A stretch of DNA of 64,000 bases. Source: Micromonospora chokoriensis (GTDB taxonomy: Bacteria; Actinomycetota; Actinomycetes; Mycobacteriales; Micromonosporaceae). The notes beneath the pieces were generated by a model that was not told the origin of the DNA, ran no database searches, and was given only the letters and a program-made list of their open reading frames with translations. Where the stretch lies: positions 4,836,001 to 4,900,000 of the forward strand of contig NZ_LT607409.1 of NCBI RefSeq assembly GCF_900091505.1, written 5' to 3'. The position numbers and the translations under genes are program-made. Of this stretch, positions 14,797 to 23,349 are shown one piece after another. Numbering within the stretch: the stretch's first letter is position 1; the number at the start of each line of letters is the position of its first letter.

Positions 14797-15371
14797 CGGT
14801 GATAACCGTTGTGCCGCGGGCAGAGGTGCCCGGCGGGGTCCAACGGTTGGCCGCAGAGCGGGCACGGCGGCCGGCCCGCGTTGACCACTCGCCGGGCCCG
14901 CTCGATGAACTGGCGGGTCGCCTGCGGGGTGAGCCGGACCCGGAGCCGATCCAGGTCCTCGTCCGGCTCGTCGTCCTCGTCGTCGTCCTCGTCGTCCTCG
15001 TCGCCCAGCTCGACCTCGGGCTCCACCTCGCCGGCGGCGATCGCCTCGATCACCACTGTCGCGGTGTCCACGTCGAAGGCCAGGCCGAGGGTGCCGACCC
15101 GGAACTCCTCGTCGACCGGAGTGTCCAGCGGGTCGTTGTCACCGATCACCGGCGCCAGCTCGGGCAGGTCCACCCCGAAGCGACGTTGCGCCTCGGTGAG
15201 CAGCTCCTCCAGCTTCTCGGCGAGCAGTGACACCTGGACCTTCTCCAGCGCGACGCTGACCAGCCGGCCGCCGCCGCGGGCCTGCAGGAAGAAGGCGCGC
15301 TCCCCCGGCGGGCCGACAGTCCCGGCGACGAACCGCTCCGGCGGTTCGAAGGCGTGCACCTGGTGGGTCAT
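14793..15371 (-). CDS. DUF3090 family protein
   Basis: 192 residues from ATG 15371. The N-terminus 'MTHQVHAFEPPERFVAGTVGPPGERAFFLQARGG' and the C-terminal zinc-ribbon-like 'CPLCGQPLDPAGHLCPRHNGY' are diagnostic of DUF3090, an actinobacterial family of unknown function. Residues about 125-150 are nearly all Asp/Glu (E-L-G-D-E-D-D-E-D-D-D-E-D-D-E), an acidic insert that is probably disordered. Four-base coupling to the SCO1664-like gene indicates one operon. Confidence 0.92.
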   Translation of the reverse strand: MTHQVHAFEPPERFVAGTVGPPGERAFFLQARGGGRLVSVALEKVQVSLLAEKLEELLTEAQRRFGVDLPELAPVIGDNDPLDTPVDEEFRVGTLGLAFDVDTATVVIEAIAAGEVEPEVELGDEDDEDDDEDDEPDEDLDRLRVRLTPQATRQFIERARRVVNAGRPPCPLCGQPLDPAGHLCPRHNGYHR

Positions 15372-15528
15372 ACCCACGACCCTATCCGGCCCGCCAGGGC
15401 ACCGCGCACCCCACCGACCTGAATCGCCGCGGCGCCGGCACGCCCGGCGTACCAGCTGCTGCACCCGGGCGTGGCGGCCGGCGCGCCGGTCCGGGGTGGT
15501 GCGGCCCGGCGGCCACCGATCGGGGTCG

Positions 15529-16242
15529 TCACGAGGCCGCACCGGCCCCGCCGCCGACCGCGGCGTCCGAATCAGCCGCCCGGGACGCCCGCCGACGTCG
15601 CTTGCGGGGCGGCGGCACCAGGCCCGACAGGTCACCGCCGGTGTCGTTGAGCCGGACCAGGAACGGCCGCAGCGGCGTGAACCGGATCACCGTCACCGAC
15701 GCCGGGTCGGCCACGACCCGCTGGAAGAGATCCAGGTGTACGCCGAGCGCGTCCGCCACGATGGCCTTGATCACATCACCGTGGCTGCACGCCAGCCACA
15801 CCGCCTCGGGACCGTGCTCGGCGCTCACCCGGGCGTCCCACGAGCGAACCGCTGCCACCGCGCGGGCGGACATCGCCGCCATCGCCTCCCCGTCGGGGAA
15901 GACCGCCGCGCTGGGGCGCTGCTGCACCACCGGCCAGAGCGGCTCCTTGGCGAGCTTCTTCAGCGGCTGCCCCTCCCAGCTGCCGTAGTCACACTCGATC
16001 AGCCCGTCCTCGACGACCGGCGTGGCCTGCGGCAGCGCCAGCTCCAGGGTCTGTCGGCAACGGATCAGCGGGCTCGTCACGACGGCGGCCAACGGCACCG
16101 CCCGCAACCGCTCGCCCACCGCGACGGCCTGGGCGCGCCCGGTGTCGTCCAGCTCGACCGGTTGCCGGCCGGCCAGGCCGCCGTCGGCGTTCGCCGTGGT
16201 CCGGCCGTGTCGCAGAAGCAGAAGGGTCGCCACGGTGACCAC
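15529..16242 (-). CDS. Histidine-phosphatase (phosphoglycerate-mutase-like) protein, MSMEG_4193 type
   Basis: 237 residues from ATG 16242. The phosphohistidine motif RHG is in 'LLLLRHGRTTANADGGLAGRQP' near residue 11, the second basic motif is 'TSPLIRCRQTLEL', and the catalytic acid and second histidine are in 'LIECDYGSWEG' and 'WLACSHGDVIKAI'. This subgroup is regularly found next to DUF3090, SCO1664 and mshC. The physiological substrate is unknown. The C-terminal 40 residues are basic and low-complexity. Confidence 0.9.
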   Translation of the reverse strand: MVTVATLLLLRHGRTTANADGGLAGRQPVELDDTGRAQAVAVGERLRAVPLAAVVTSPLIRCRQTLELALPQATPVVEDGLIECDYGSWEGQPLKKLAKEPLWPVVQQRPSAAVFPDGEAMAAMSARAVAAVRSWDARVSAEHGPEAVWLACSHGDVIKAIVADALGVHLDLFQRVVADPASVTVIRFTPLRPFLVRLNDTGGDLSGLVPPPRKRRRRASRAADSDAAVGGGAGAAS

Positions 16243-16335
16243 CCTATGACCTGCGCTCCCGGTCGGGCCGTCGCGGGCTCCGGAGGCACCACCCGGGGTC
16301 GTCGCCGTCGGGGCGCGCCGAATGCCCGATCTTCG

Positions 16336-16412
16336 TGATCGACTCGGTTGTCAGGAAGTCGGGGTGTCGGGCCGCCCCGGACAGCGCGATTTCAAGGAAA
16401 CCGAGTGGATCA
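16336..16412. repeat. 77-bp palindromic element, copy B
   Basis: Begins TGATCGACTC and ends GAGTGGATCA, with one change from the perfect terminal repeat. Inner blocks CAGGAAGTCGGGG and TTTCAAGGAAACC match those of the other copies. Length is identical to copies A and C. Confidence 0.85.
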
Positions 16413-16443
16413 TGGGCGGGCGGCGGGCGGGGATGACGACCGC

Positions 16444-16479
16444 GGCCCCCGGCTCCGCCCGCAGGCGCAGCCGGGGGCC
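16444..16479 (-). terminator. Strong hairpin downstream of uppP
   Basis: Perfect 11-bp arms (16444-16454 and 16469-16479) around a 14-base loop, 13 bases beyond the uppP stop on its transcribed strand. No U-tract follows. Confidence 0.55.
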
Positions 16480-16492
16480 GTCGACGGGTGGG

Positions 16493-17329
16493 TCAGGTGG
16501 CGCTGATCGTGCCGGTCAGCAGCAGGGCCAGGACCAGGGTGCCCAGCGCGACCCGGTACAGCACGAAGACGTACAGGGTGTGGTGGGCGACATAGCGCAG
16601 CAGCCAGGCGATGGCCGCGTACCCGATGCCGAAGGCGATGACCGTGGCCACGATCATCTGCGCCACCGACGGCGTGGACGTGCCCGGGGCGGACGGTTCG
16701 AAGACGTCACCGAGGCTGAACACGCCGGACATCACCACCGCCGGGATGGCCAGCAGGAACGAGTACCGTGCCGCCGCCTCCCGGGTCAGGTTGAGCAGCA
16801 GGCCGGCGGTGAGCGTGCCGCCCGAACGGGACACCCCGGGGACCAGCGCCATGGCCTGGGCGAAGCCCATCACGATGCCGTCCTTCATCCGGAAGTTCTC
16901 CAGGGTGCGGGTCTGCCGACCCCAGTACTCGGCGAACGCCAGCACGAACGCGAACACGATCAGCGTGGTCGCCACCAGCCACAGGTTGCGCCCGGCCGTC
17001 TTGATCTGGTCCTTGAACAGGAAACCGAACAACCCGATCGGGATGGACCCGACGATCACGTACCAGCCCATCCGGTAGTCGAGGCTGGACCGCACCGACC
17101 TGTCCCGGATGCCGACCAGCCAGGTCCGGGTGATCCGCCAGATGTCCTTGGCGAAGTAGATCAACACGGCCGCTTCGGTGCCGAGCTGGGTGACCGCGGT
17201 GAACGACGCGCCGGCGTCGCGGTCGAAGAAGATCGCCGAGGTGATCCGCAGATGCCCCGACGAGCTGACCGGAAGGAACTCGGTCAGTCCCTGGACGATG
17301 CCCAGGACGATGGCCTCGACCCAGGTCAC
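16493..17329 (-). CDS. uppP: Undecaprenyl-diphosphatase
   Basis: 278 residues, the family length. UppP (BacA) is a multi-span membrane phosphatase that converts undecaprenyl diphosphate to the monophosphate for reuse in peptidoglycan synthesis; it can confer bacitracin resistance. The N-terminal (E/Q)-rich signature 'EAIVLGIVQGLTEFLPVSSSGHL' and the 'PGVSRSGGTLTAGLLLNL' motif are intact. The start is GTG 17329, overlapping the stop of the upstream oxidoreductase by 4 bp (GTGA). Topology is mostly hydrophobic helices throughout. Confidence 0.96.
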   Translation of the reverse strand: MTWVEAIVLGIVQGLTEFLPVSSSGHLRITSAIFFDRDAGASFTAVTQLGTEAAVLIYFAKDIWRITRTWLVGIRDRSVRSSLDYRMGWYVIVGSIPIGLFGFLFKDQIKTAGRNLWLVATTLIVFAFVLAFAEYWGRQTRTLENFRMKDGIVMGFAQAMALVPGVSRSGGTLTAGLLLNLTREAAARYSFLLAIPAVVMSGVFSLGDVFEPSAPGTSTPSVAQMIVATVIAFGIGYAAIAWLLRYVAHHTLYVFVLYRVALGTLVLALLLTGTISAT

Positions 17330-18378
17330 TCGCCAACTCCCGAAAGATCAAGTGCCTCGGCGACGGTACGCAGGGTCTGCACACCGCTCTCCCGGTCGGC
17401 CACGAACAGGGTCACCGACAGCGTGGTGACGCCGGCGGCGGCGTACTCCCGCATCCGCTCGGCGACGCGCTCCTTCGGGCCGAGCAGCGACGTCCGGTCG
17501 ATGAACTCCATCGGCACGGCGGCGGCGGCGTCACGCTGCCGCTTGGCCAGGTACAGGTCCTGCACCTCGCGGGCGGCGTCGCCGTACCCCATCCGGGTGG
17601 CGAGCTGGTTGTAGAAGTTCTGCTGGCGGCTGCCCATGCCACCCACGTACAGCGCCGCGTACCAGCGCACCAGTTCCGCGCAGGACGCCACGTCGTCACC
17701 GATCACCACGGGCACCGACGGCACCACGTCGAACCCGGCCAGCTCCTTGCCGACCTTCGCCCGCCCGGCGCGCACCGAGGCGAGCTGCTCCTCGGCGAAC
17801 TCCGGGGCGTAGAAGACGGCCAGCCAGCCGTCGGCGATCTCGCCGGCCAGCTCCAGGTTCTTCGGACCGACCGCGGCCAGGTAGATCGGTATGTGTTCGC
17901 GGGGTGGGTGGAAGCCCAGCCGCAGGGCCTTACCGGGGCCGTCCGGCAGCGGCAGCGTGTAGTGCTCGCCGTCGTACGCCACCTCCTTGCGGGCCACGGC
18001 CAGCTTCACGATGTCGACGAACTCGCGGGTCCGGGCGAGGGGCTTGGCGAACCGCACACCGTGCCAGCCCTCGGAGACCTGCGGGCCGGAGACGCCCAGG
18101 CCGAGGCGGAACCGGCCACCGGAGAGCGCGTCGATGGTGGCGGCGGTCATCGCGGTGGCCGCCGGCGTACGGGCGGGGATCTGCATCACCGCGGCGCCGA
18201 CGTCGATGCGTTCGGTCTGACCGGCCATCCAGGCCAGCATGCTGGGCGAGTCGGAGCCGTAGGCCTCCGCCGCCCACACCACCGCGTAGCCCAGCCGGTC
18301 CGCCTCCTGCGCCAGGGCCAGGTGGTCGGCCGGTGTGCTCCACGCCGTCTGATATCCAAGACTGAGCCCGAGTCGCAC
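17326..18378 (-). CDS. LLM-class F420-dependent oxidoreductase
   Basis: 350 residues from GTG 18378, with GGAGG four bases upstream. 'MRLGLSLGYQTAWSTPADHLALAQEADRLGY', 'ERIDVGAAVMQIPARTPAATAMTAATID', 'GRFRLGLGVSGPQVSEGWHG' and 'IPIYLAAVGPKNLELAGEIADGW' are typical of F420-dependent luciferase-like monooxygenase-fold dehydrogenases. The enzyme would transfer hydride between reduced F420 and an unknown substrate. It is translationally coupled to uppP, although no functional link is obvious. Confidence 0.93.
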   Translation of the reverse strand: MRLGLSLGYQTAWSTPADHLALAQEADRLGYAVVWAAEAYGSDSPSMLAWMAGQTERIDVGAAVMQIPARTPAATAMTAATIDALSGGRFRLGLGVSGPQVSEGWHGVRFAKPLARTREFVDIVKLAVARKEVAYDGEHYTLPLPDGPGKALRLGFHPPREHIPIYLAAVGPKNLELAGEIADGWLAVFYAPEFAEEQLASVRAGRAKVGKELAGFDVVPSVPVVIGDDVASCAELVRWYAALYVGGMGSRQQNFYNQLATRMGYGDAAREVQDLYLAKRQRDAAAAVPMEFIDRTSLLGPKERVAERMREYAAAGVTTLSVTLFVADRESGVQTLRTVAEALDLSGVGE

Positions 18379-18564
18379 TGGTCCTCCCCCATCCGTGGCA
18401 CAGGTCGCACCAGGTTACGCAATGCCGATAACGGAGTCGATCACCGGCTCGACCCCTTTGGTCCCCCCTCCATCGGGACAGGACCGGGCGGCGGAACCGG
18501 CAGAACCGGCAGAGATACGGGAGCGAGGATATCCGTGGCGGCAGGTTCGAAATAAGGTTCACCC

Positions 18565-19536
18565 ATGCAACAGCGACCGCTCGGCCGAAGCGGGCTGGCG
18601 GTTTCCCGGCTCGCGCTCGGCACCATGACCTGGGGCCGGGACACCGACGCCGACGATGCGGCCGCCCAGCTGAAGAGTTACCTGGACGCGGGCGGCAACC
18701 TGATCGACACCGCCGACGTGTACGGCGACGGCGACGCCGAGTCGGTGATCGGCTCGCTGCTGGGCTCCCTCGTGCCCCGCGAGGAGCTGCTGATCGCCAC
18801 GAAGGCCGGGTTGCGGCCGGGCAGCGGCCGACGCCGGGACGGCTCCCGGGGTCACCTGCTGCGGACGTTGGACGCGTCGCTGCGCCGGCTCGGCACCGAC
18901 CACGTCGACCTGTTCCAGGTGCACGGGTACGACCCGGACACCCCCCTGGAGGAGACCCTGGCGGCGCTGGACCACGCGGTGGCCAGCGGCAAGGTCCGCT
19001 ACGTCGGTGTGTCGAACTTCTCCGGTTGGCAGACCGCGCGGGCCGCCGCCTGGCAGACCGCCTGGCCGGGCCGGGCGCCGGTGGTCGCCGCCCAGGTGGA
19101 GTACTCGCTGCTGGAACGGGGCGTGGAGCGGGAGGTGCTGCCCGCGTGCGACGCGCTCGGCCTGGGCGTGCTGCCGTGGTCCCCCCTGGGCCGGGGGGTG
19201 CTGACCGGCAAGTACCGGCACGGTCGTCCGGCGGACTCCCGGGCCGCGTCGCCGCACTTCGAACGGTTCGTCGCGACATACCTGGAGCCGCGCTGCTCCA
19301 GCATCGTGGAGGCGGTGGCGACCGCGGCCGGCGGGCTGGGTGTGTCGCCGCTGGAGGTGGCGTTGGCCTGGATCCGGGACCGGCCGGGGGTGACCGCGCC
19401 GATCCTGGGCGCCCGGACGGTGGGGCAGCTGCTCGGCGCTCTCCAGGTGGAACGCATCACACTGCCCGAGGAGATCACCACCGCGCTGGACGACGTGTCG
19501 GCGGTGCCGGTGGGCTACCCCGAGCGCGACGGCTGA
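18565..19536 (+). CDS. Aldo/keto reductase
   Basis: 323 residues starting MQQRPLGRSGLAVSRLALGTMTWG. The catalytic tetrad is present: Asp and Tyr in 'LIDTADVYGDG', Lys in 'LIATKAG', His in 'LFQVHGYDPDTPLEETL'. The NADPH-binding C-terminus 'APILGARTVGQLLGAL' follows. The closest group is the YajO/AKR11-12 type of soluble reductase or dehydrogenase. Substrate unknown. It is divergent from the F420 oxidoreductase gene across 186 bp. Confidence 0.93.
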   Translation: MQQRPLGRSGLAVSRLALGTMTWGRDTDADDAAAQLKSYLDAGGNLIDTADVYGDGDAESVIGSLLGSLVPREELLIATKAGLRPGSGRRRDGSRGHLLRTLDASLRRLGTDHVDLFQVHGYDPDTPLEETLAALDHAVASGKVRYVGVSNFSGWQTARAAAWQTAWPGRAPVVAAQVEYSLLERGVEREVLPACDALGLGVLPWSPLGRGVLTGKYRHGRPADSRAASPHFERFVATYLEPRCSSIVEAVATAAGGLGVSPLEVALAWIRDRPGVTAPILGARTVGQLLGALQVERITLPEEITTALDDVSAVPVGYPERDG

Positions 19537-19572
19537 CCGGCCCGCCGGGTCGAGGCTGACCCGCCGGCCGCG

Positions 19573-19614
19573 TCAGGGCGACGGACGCCGGCCATCTCAG
19601 GGCGACGGACGCCG
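19573..19614. repeat. 18-bp direct repeat, 24-bp period, at a gene 3' end
   Basis: TCAGGGCGACGGACGCCG occurs at 19573-19590 and again at 19597-19614. The second copy contains the stop codon of the gene ending at 19597, so the first looks like a duplicate of that gene's 3' end. Confidence 0.8.
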
Positions 19615-20505
19615 ACCGGGAAGGTCGCCGAGCGCCGTGAAGAAGCGCGACTGGTCGTCACGCAGTGCGGGCTGGGTGAGCCGGAGCCACGAGCCGTCGT
19701 CGAAGGCGATCGTGGACGTGAGCTGCACGAGACCGGTCGCACTGCGCTCGGAGTCGAACCGGGCCACCCGACTGAGCGGCACACTCCAGAGCACCCGTGG
19801 TCGGCGCCGGTCCGGACGGTCGGCGTCCGGGCGGGAGCCCATCCGGAGCAGGTGCAGGTGGGTGTCGGTCACCGCGAACGGGGTGCCCGTGTAGCGATCC
19901 AGGAACAGCAGGAGGCTGCCGGCGAGGGTGGCGAGGTCGCCGCTGAAGACGTACCGGCGTCGGTAGGCGATCTCGGCGAGCTGGTCGGCCAGGGGCCGGT
20001 ACAGGCTGAGTCGGAACAGCGCCCGGAACGCCTCCTGTTCCTCGGTGAGCGGGATCGGCTCCCGCTGGACGGGCTGGTGCGGCAGGTCCGGCTCCGGGGC
20101 GACCGCCTCCGGCAGGCCGGCGGCAACGGCACCCGCCTTGCCCGGCAGCAGCAGCACACCCGCCGCCATCCGCACCGGGGTGAGCACCGCATCGACCCAG
20201 ACCACCGGGTTGACGATGTTGAGCAGGCCGAACAGCACCTTCGGGTCGAGGGAGTCGACGAACTTGTCGGCCATCACGTCGGCGAGCTGCCGGCCCGCCT
20301 TGTGCGTGTCCGGGCAGCGGACCGGGGCGAGGCCGACGTAGCGCAGCTCCTGCTCGGGCAGGAGCGGCGCCACCAGGGCACGTTCGGGTGCGTCGCTGGT
20401 GCGGAACTCCTCACGCAGCTCACGGGCCTTGTCCCGGGCCGCCCGCGCACCGCCGAGCACCGCGTCGGTGAACCGACCCAGCCGACCTCGCTGCTCTGCC
20501 GTCAC
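19597..20505 (-). CDS. Uncharacterised protein next to WXG100 genes
   Basis: 302 residues, no family recognised. The N-terminus is a basic helix ('DAVLGGARAARDKARELREEF'). Residues 95-130 ('IVNPVVWVDAVLTPVRMAAGVLLLPGKAGAVAAGL') form a hydrophobic hairpin-like stretch. The C-terminal half ('LWSVPLSRVARFDSER', 'LTSTIAFDDGSWLRLTQP') looks like a PH-like or beta-sandwich domain. It lies 21 bp downstream of a WXG100-type gene on the same strand, so it is probably part of the same type VII-associated unit. Confidence 0.6.
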   Translation of the reverse strand: MTAEQRGRLGRFTDAVLGGARAARDKARELREEFRTSDAPERALVAPLLPEQELRYVGLAPVRCPDTHKAGRQLADVMADKFVDSLDPKVLFGLLNIVNPVVWVDAVLTPVRMAAGVLLLPGKAGAVAAGLPEAVAPEPDLPHQPVQREPIPLTEEQEAFRALFRLSLYRPLADQLAEIAYRRRYVFSGDLATLAGSLLLFLDRYTGTPFAVTDTHLHLLRMGSRPDADRPDRRRPRVLWSVPLSRVARFDSERSATGLVQLTSTIAFDDGSWLRLTQPALRDDQSRFFTALGDLPGRRPSP

Positions 20506-20526
20506 GCCGTACCTCCTCGACCGGGG

Positions 20527-21588
20527 CTACCGGCCCGCGGGTTGACCCGCGGGCGGCTGCCCGAAGACATTCTGGTCGATCCAGTCGGCGCCACCCTGCA
20601 CCGCCTGGTCGATCTGGTCACCGACCTGCTCGCCGCCGGGAATGGACAGCCCGCTGGTGAACGCGACGGTCCCCCAGGTGACGCCGTGGACGACCGAGTT
20701 CGGCACGTTCCACGGAAGGTTGGTCGCCCAGTCCCGCGCGATCACCCGAGCGCCGTCGGCGACGCCGTGCGTCCGCAGCGCGGAGGCCCGGTCGAAAACA
20801 CCCATGTCGAACGGCGAACCGGACTTGCCCAGCTTGTAGGTGCCCTTGGTGGGGTCGAAGATCTTGTGGAACCACTTGTCGGCCTTGCCCGCGGCGTGGC
20901 GCTTCTCGACGTACTTCCTGCCGGTACGCAGCTTGTCCTGCATGGCGACCAGCTTGTCGAGGTGCGCCTGGAGCTTCCGCAGGGACAGCATGACCCGTTG
21001 GAGCAGGCGGATGACCTTCTGCAGGTGCGCCGCCAACGGGCGCAGGACCTTCAGCGCCCGGGTGACCACGATCAAGGCCCTGGTCACCGTCACGCCCACG
21101 CCGGCGACCCAGGACGCCCCCATGGTCACCGGCGCCATCAGCAGCGCCGTCACCAGCGTCACGAGCATCCAGTTCACGAACTCGACGCAGAGGTCCACGA
21201 GGACGTCGTGGACGGTCTGCAGACCGTCGGCGACGCTGCGCAGGTACTCCGCTGTCGCGGCGAACTGCTCGGCGACGTCGAGCATCTGCTGTTCGACCTC
21301 GGCCAGCCGCTTCCCGTACGCCACGCCGGAGGGTGAGGCCCACCCGGCCTGCGCGGACTCCCGGGTGCCGCGGTGCCCCTGCGCCAGGTCGCGGACCTGC
21401 GTGGCCAACGCGTCCCACTCGGCGGCCTTGGCGCGCAGGACGGCGGGCTCACCGTCGACCAGCTCGACGAGCTGGATCAGCGGCCAGGCCAGCGTGCGGC
21501 AGACGCTGTCGACGGCGTCCTCCACTCCGGAGAGCGCGTTGTCGAGGCCGTTCCACAGCTCGACGGCGCTGCCGGCCGGCCCGCTCAT
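20527..21588 (-). CDS. WXG100-like protein with hydrophobic and basic C-terminal extension
   Basis: 353 residues. Residues about 55-130 form the long helical hairpin of type VII (ESX) substrates, including 'AGWASPSGVAYGKRLAEVEQQMLDVAEQF' in place of the WxG turn. Residues 135-190 hold two hydrophobic segments. Residues 190-245 are a basic coiled region ('RKLQAHLDKLVAMQDKLRTGRKYVEKR') and the tail ends 'WIDQNVFGQPPAGQPAGR'. Long WXG100 fusions are often secreted effectors or toxins, but no catalytic motif is visible. It overlaps the preceding small WXG100 gene by 4 bp, so they are co-translated. Confidence 0.75.
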   Translation of the reverse strand: MSGPAGSAVELWNGLDNALSGVEDAVDSVCRTLAWPLIQLVELVDGEPAVLRAKAAEWDALATQVRDLAQGHRGTRESAQAGWASPSGVAYGKRLAEVEQQMLDVAEQFAATAEYLRSVADGLQTVHDVLVDLCVEFVNWMLVTLVTALLMAPVTMGASWVAGVGVTVTRALIVVTRALKVLRPLAAHLQKVIRLLQRVMLSLRKLQAHLDKLVAMQDKLRTGRKYVEKRHAAGKADKWFHKIFDPTKGTYKLGKSGSPFDMGVFDRASALRTHGVADGARVIARDWATNLPWNVPNSVVHGVTWGTVAFTSGLSIPGGEQVGDQIDQAVQGGADWIDQNVFGQPPAGQPAGR

Positions 21589-21917
21589 CCGGGCAGCCCC
21601 GACTGGATGGCCTTGAACCCGGCGTCGAGGTCCCGCTCGTTGCGCTCGTACGCCTCGACCGTGTCGCCCAACGCCGCGCCGACCCGACCGAACGCGGCGT
21701 GCGCGGCGGCGAACAACTCCTTGCCACCGGTGACCTGCTCGGCGTACTTCGCGCGCAGCAGGTCACTGGCGAACGGCAGGTGGCCGAAGGCGTCCGACGG
21801 CACGTCACCGGCCGAGACGATCTGCGCCTCCAGCGCGGCGAGCGAACTGGCGACGTGTTTCGCGGCTGTCTCCAGTCGACGGACCGCCTGCACGTCGACA
21901 TCGATGTCCGGTGGCAT
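21585..21917 (-). CDS. Small WXG100/ESX-type helical protein
   Basis: 110 residues from ATG 21917 with GGAGG six bases upstream. The sequence 'VDVQAVRRLETAAKHVASSLAALEAQI' followed by 'DAFGHLPFASDLLRAKYAEQVTGG' and 'AHAAFGRVGAALGDTVEAYERNERD' is an ESX-secretion-type helical hairpin (excreted virulence factor-like), about the size of EsxA/B partners. It probably pairs with the downstream long WXG100 protein. No EccC, EccD or MycP homologue is in the window. Confidence 0.75.
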   Translation of the reverse strand: MPPDIDVDVQAVRRLETAAKHVASSLAALEAQIVSAGDVPSDAFGHLPFASDLLRAKYAEQVTGGKELFAAAHAAFGRVGAALGDTVEAYERNERDLDAGFKAIQSGLPG

Positions 21918-22010
21918 GCCGTTCCTCCCCCATGAGCCGAGCGAACCGACGATACGATCTCCCGGCCACCGGGCACCACCCGGTCGCACGATCCACGGGG
22001 GAGGGATCTC

Positions 22011-22430
22011 ATGACGGACCCGACGTCCGCGTTCGACGCGCTGGCCGGGCGGATCGCCGATATCGAGCGCCGGTTCGCCGGGCTGGGCGACGAGCTGGCC
22101 GCGCTGTCGGGCACCGCTACCGACGAGAGTGGCCTGGTCTCGGCGACCGTCGACGCCACCGGGGCGCTGACCGGCCTCACTCTCGCGCCCGCCGCGCTGC
22201 GCGCCGGCACCGAGGGCGTGGCGGAGCTGGTGCTCGACGCGTACCGGCGGGCCCGCGCGGCCGCCGGCGACCACGTCGACGAGCACACCGAGGGGTTGGA
22301 CGGCGCGCTCGGCGCGAGCCTGGGCGACCTGTTCGGCACGCCGGGCGACTTCTCGGCCCTGGGCCGCCTGGAGGAGACCGTGGCCCGGCTCGGCCGGCTG
22401 GACGCCCGCCTGCCCGGCCCACCGGCGTGA
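22011..22430 (+). CDS. YbaB/EbfC-like protein
   Basis: 139 residues from ATG 22011 with GGGAGGG upstream. 'ATDESGLVSATVDATGALTGLTLAPAALRAGTEGVAELVLDAYRRARAAA' is the characteristic YbaB/EbfC beta-hairpin plus helix. Related proteins are nucleoid-associated, and truncated relatives occur in ESX loci (EspL-like). An N-terminal coiled helix (IADIERRFAGLGDELAAL) precedes it. Divergent from the WXG100 pair across 93 bp and coupled (GTGA) to the next gene. Confidence 0.8.
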   Translation: MTDPTSAFDALAGRIADIERRFAGLGDELAALSGTATDESGLVSATVDATGALTGLTLAPAALRAGTEGVAELVLDAYRRARAAAGDHVDEHTEGLDGALGASLGDLFGTPGDFSALGRLEETVARLGRLDARLPGPPA

Positions 22431-23317
22431 CGTCGCCGACCTGGCCGGAGATCGTCACGCGGCTGCGGGACACGATCGCCCGCTGCGACCGGGACACCGA
22501 CCTGGAACTCTCCGCCGGTCCGCGCGGCATCCGCCTGCTGGTGCGCCGCGAGGTCGTGCGGGTGGTCAGCCCCGGCCACGACGAGGCACGCCTGGCCGCA
22601 CTGGGGTGGCACCGTCCGACCGGCGACGAGGCCTGGTGGTACGAGGTTCCGCGCACCCCGCAGCAGGTGGAGCGACTCAGTGCGCTCGTGGCCCGTACCG
22701 CCGCCGAGGTGTTGACCGACCGGCCGGGTGCGCTCTCCTGCCGGGCGGTGCCGCCGGCCGCGCGCCCCGGCTCGCCGCAGCGACCGGCCCCGACCCGGCC
22801 GACTGCGGCTGCGGCCGAGGCGGCTGCGGCCGAGGCGGCTGCGGCCGAGGCGGCTGCGGCCGAGGCGGCTCGGACCGGGCCGAGTCCGACCGGGGCGGCT
22901 CCGACCGGGGCGGCTCCGACCGGGGCGGCTCCGACCGGGGCGGCGGAGCCGGCGGTGGTGGCACTCCTCGGCGCGGCCGTCGACCGGCGTGACCTGCCCG
23001 GCTACCTCGCAGTGCTGGCCGGCGCGACGGTGTGCGTGCCGCTGGCCGGGGAACCGATGCCGGATGCCGAGTTCCCGTGGACGGTGATCGGCGACGCGAC
23101 CGGCGCGCCGCTGCTGCCGGTCTTCACCTCGCCGAAGGCGCTCGCCGCGTTCGCCGGGGACGGGGTGTCGTTCGTCGCGCTGCCCTGCGCCGACCTGTTC
23201 GAGGACTGGCCGGCCCCCTCCTGGGGGCTGGCGGTCGACCCGGGCAGCGCCCAGGCGGTCGCGCTGTCCGCGCCGGCGCTGGCGACCCTGCTGACGGCGA
23301 ACGCCCCCACCCGCTGA
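22427..23317 (+). CDS. SseB-domain protein with repetitive linker
   Basis: 296 residues from GTG 22427. Residues 1-85 form a small alpha/beta domain ('WPEIVTRLRDTIARCDRDTDLEL', 'ALGWHRPTGDEAWWYEV') of the TY-Chap/chaperone-like type often placed near ESX genes. Residues 115-175 are two pentapeptide repeat tracts, (AEAAA)n and (PTGAA)n, encoded by 15-bp tandem DNA repeats. Residues 180-296 are an SseB-type domain ('FPWTVIGDATGAPLLPVFTSPKALAAF'). Role unknown; it is translationally coupled to the YbaB-like gene. Confidence 0.78.
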   Translation: MTSPTWPEIVTRLRDTIARCDRDTDLELSAGPRGIRLLVRREVVRVVSPGHDEARLAALGWHRPTGDEAWWYEVPRTPQQVERLSALVARTAAEVLTDRPGALSCRAVPPAARPGSPQRPAPTRPTAAAAEAAAAEAAAAEAAAAEAARTGPSPTGAAPTGAAPTGAAPTGAAEPAVVALLGAAVDRRDLPGYLAVLAGATVCVPLAGEPMPDAEFPWTVIGDATGAPLLPVFTSPKALAAFAGDGVSFVALPCADLFEDWPAPSWGLAVDPGSAQAVALSAPALATLLTANAPTR

Positions 23318-23349
23318 GTTCCAGGGCGGCCGTCACCGCACTGCCCCGT

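Noticed and set aside
18434..18443. Possible fourth copy of the 77-bp element near 18.4 kb
   Set aside because: Only the 10-bp GAGTCGATCA end is present, with no matching left arm within 77 bp. It was kept as a single-arm match only.
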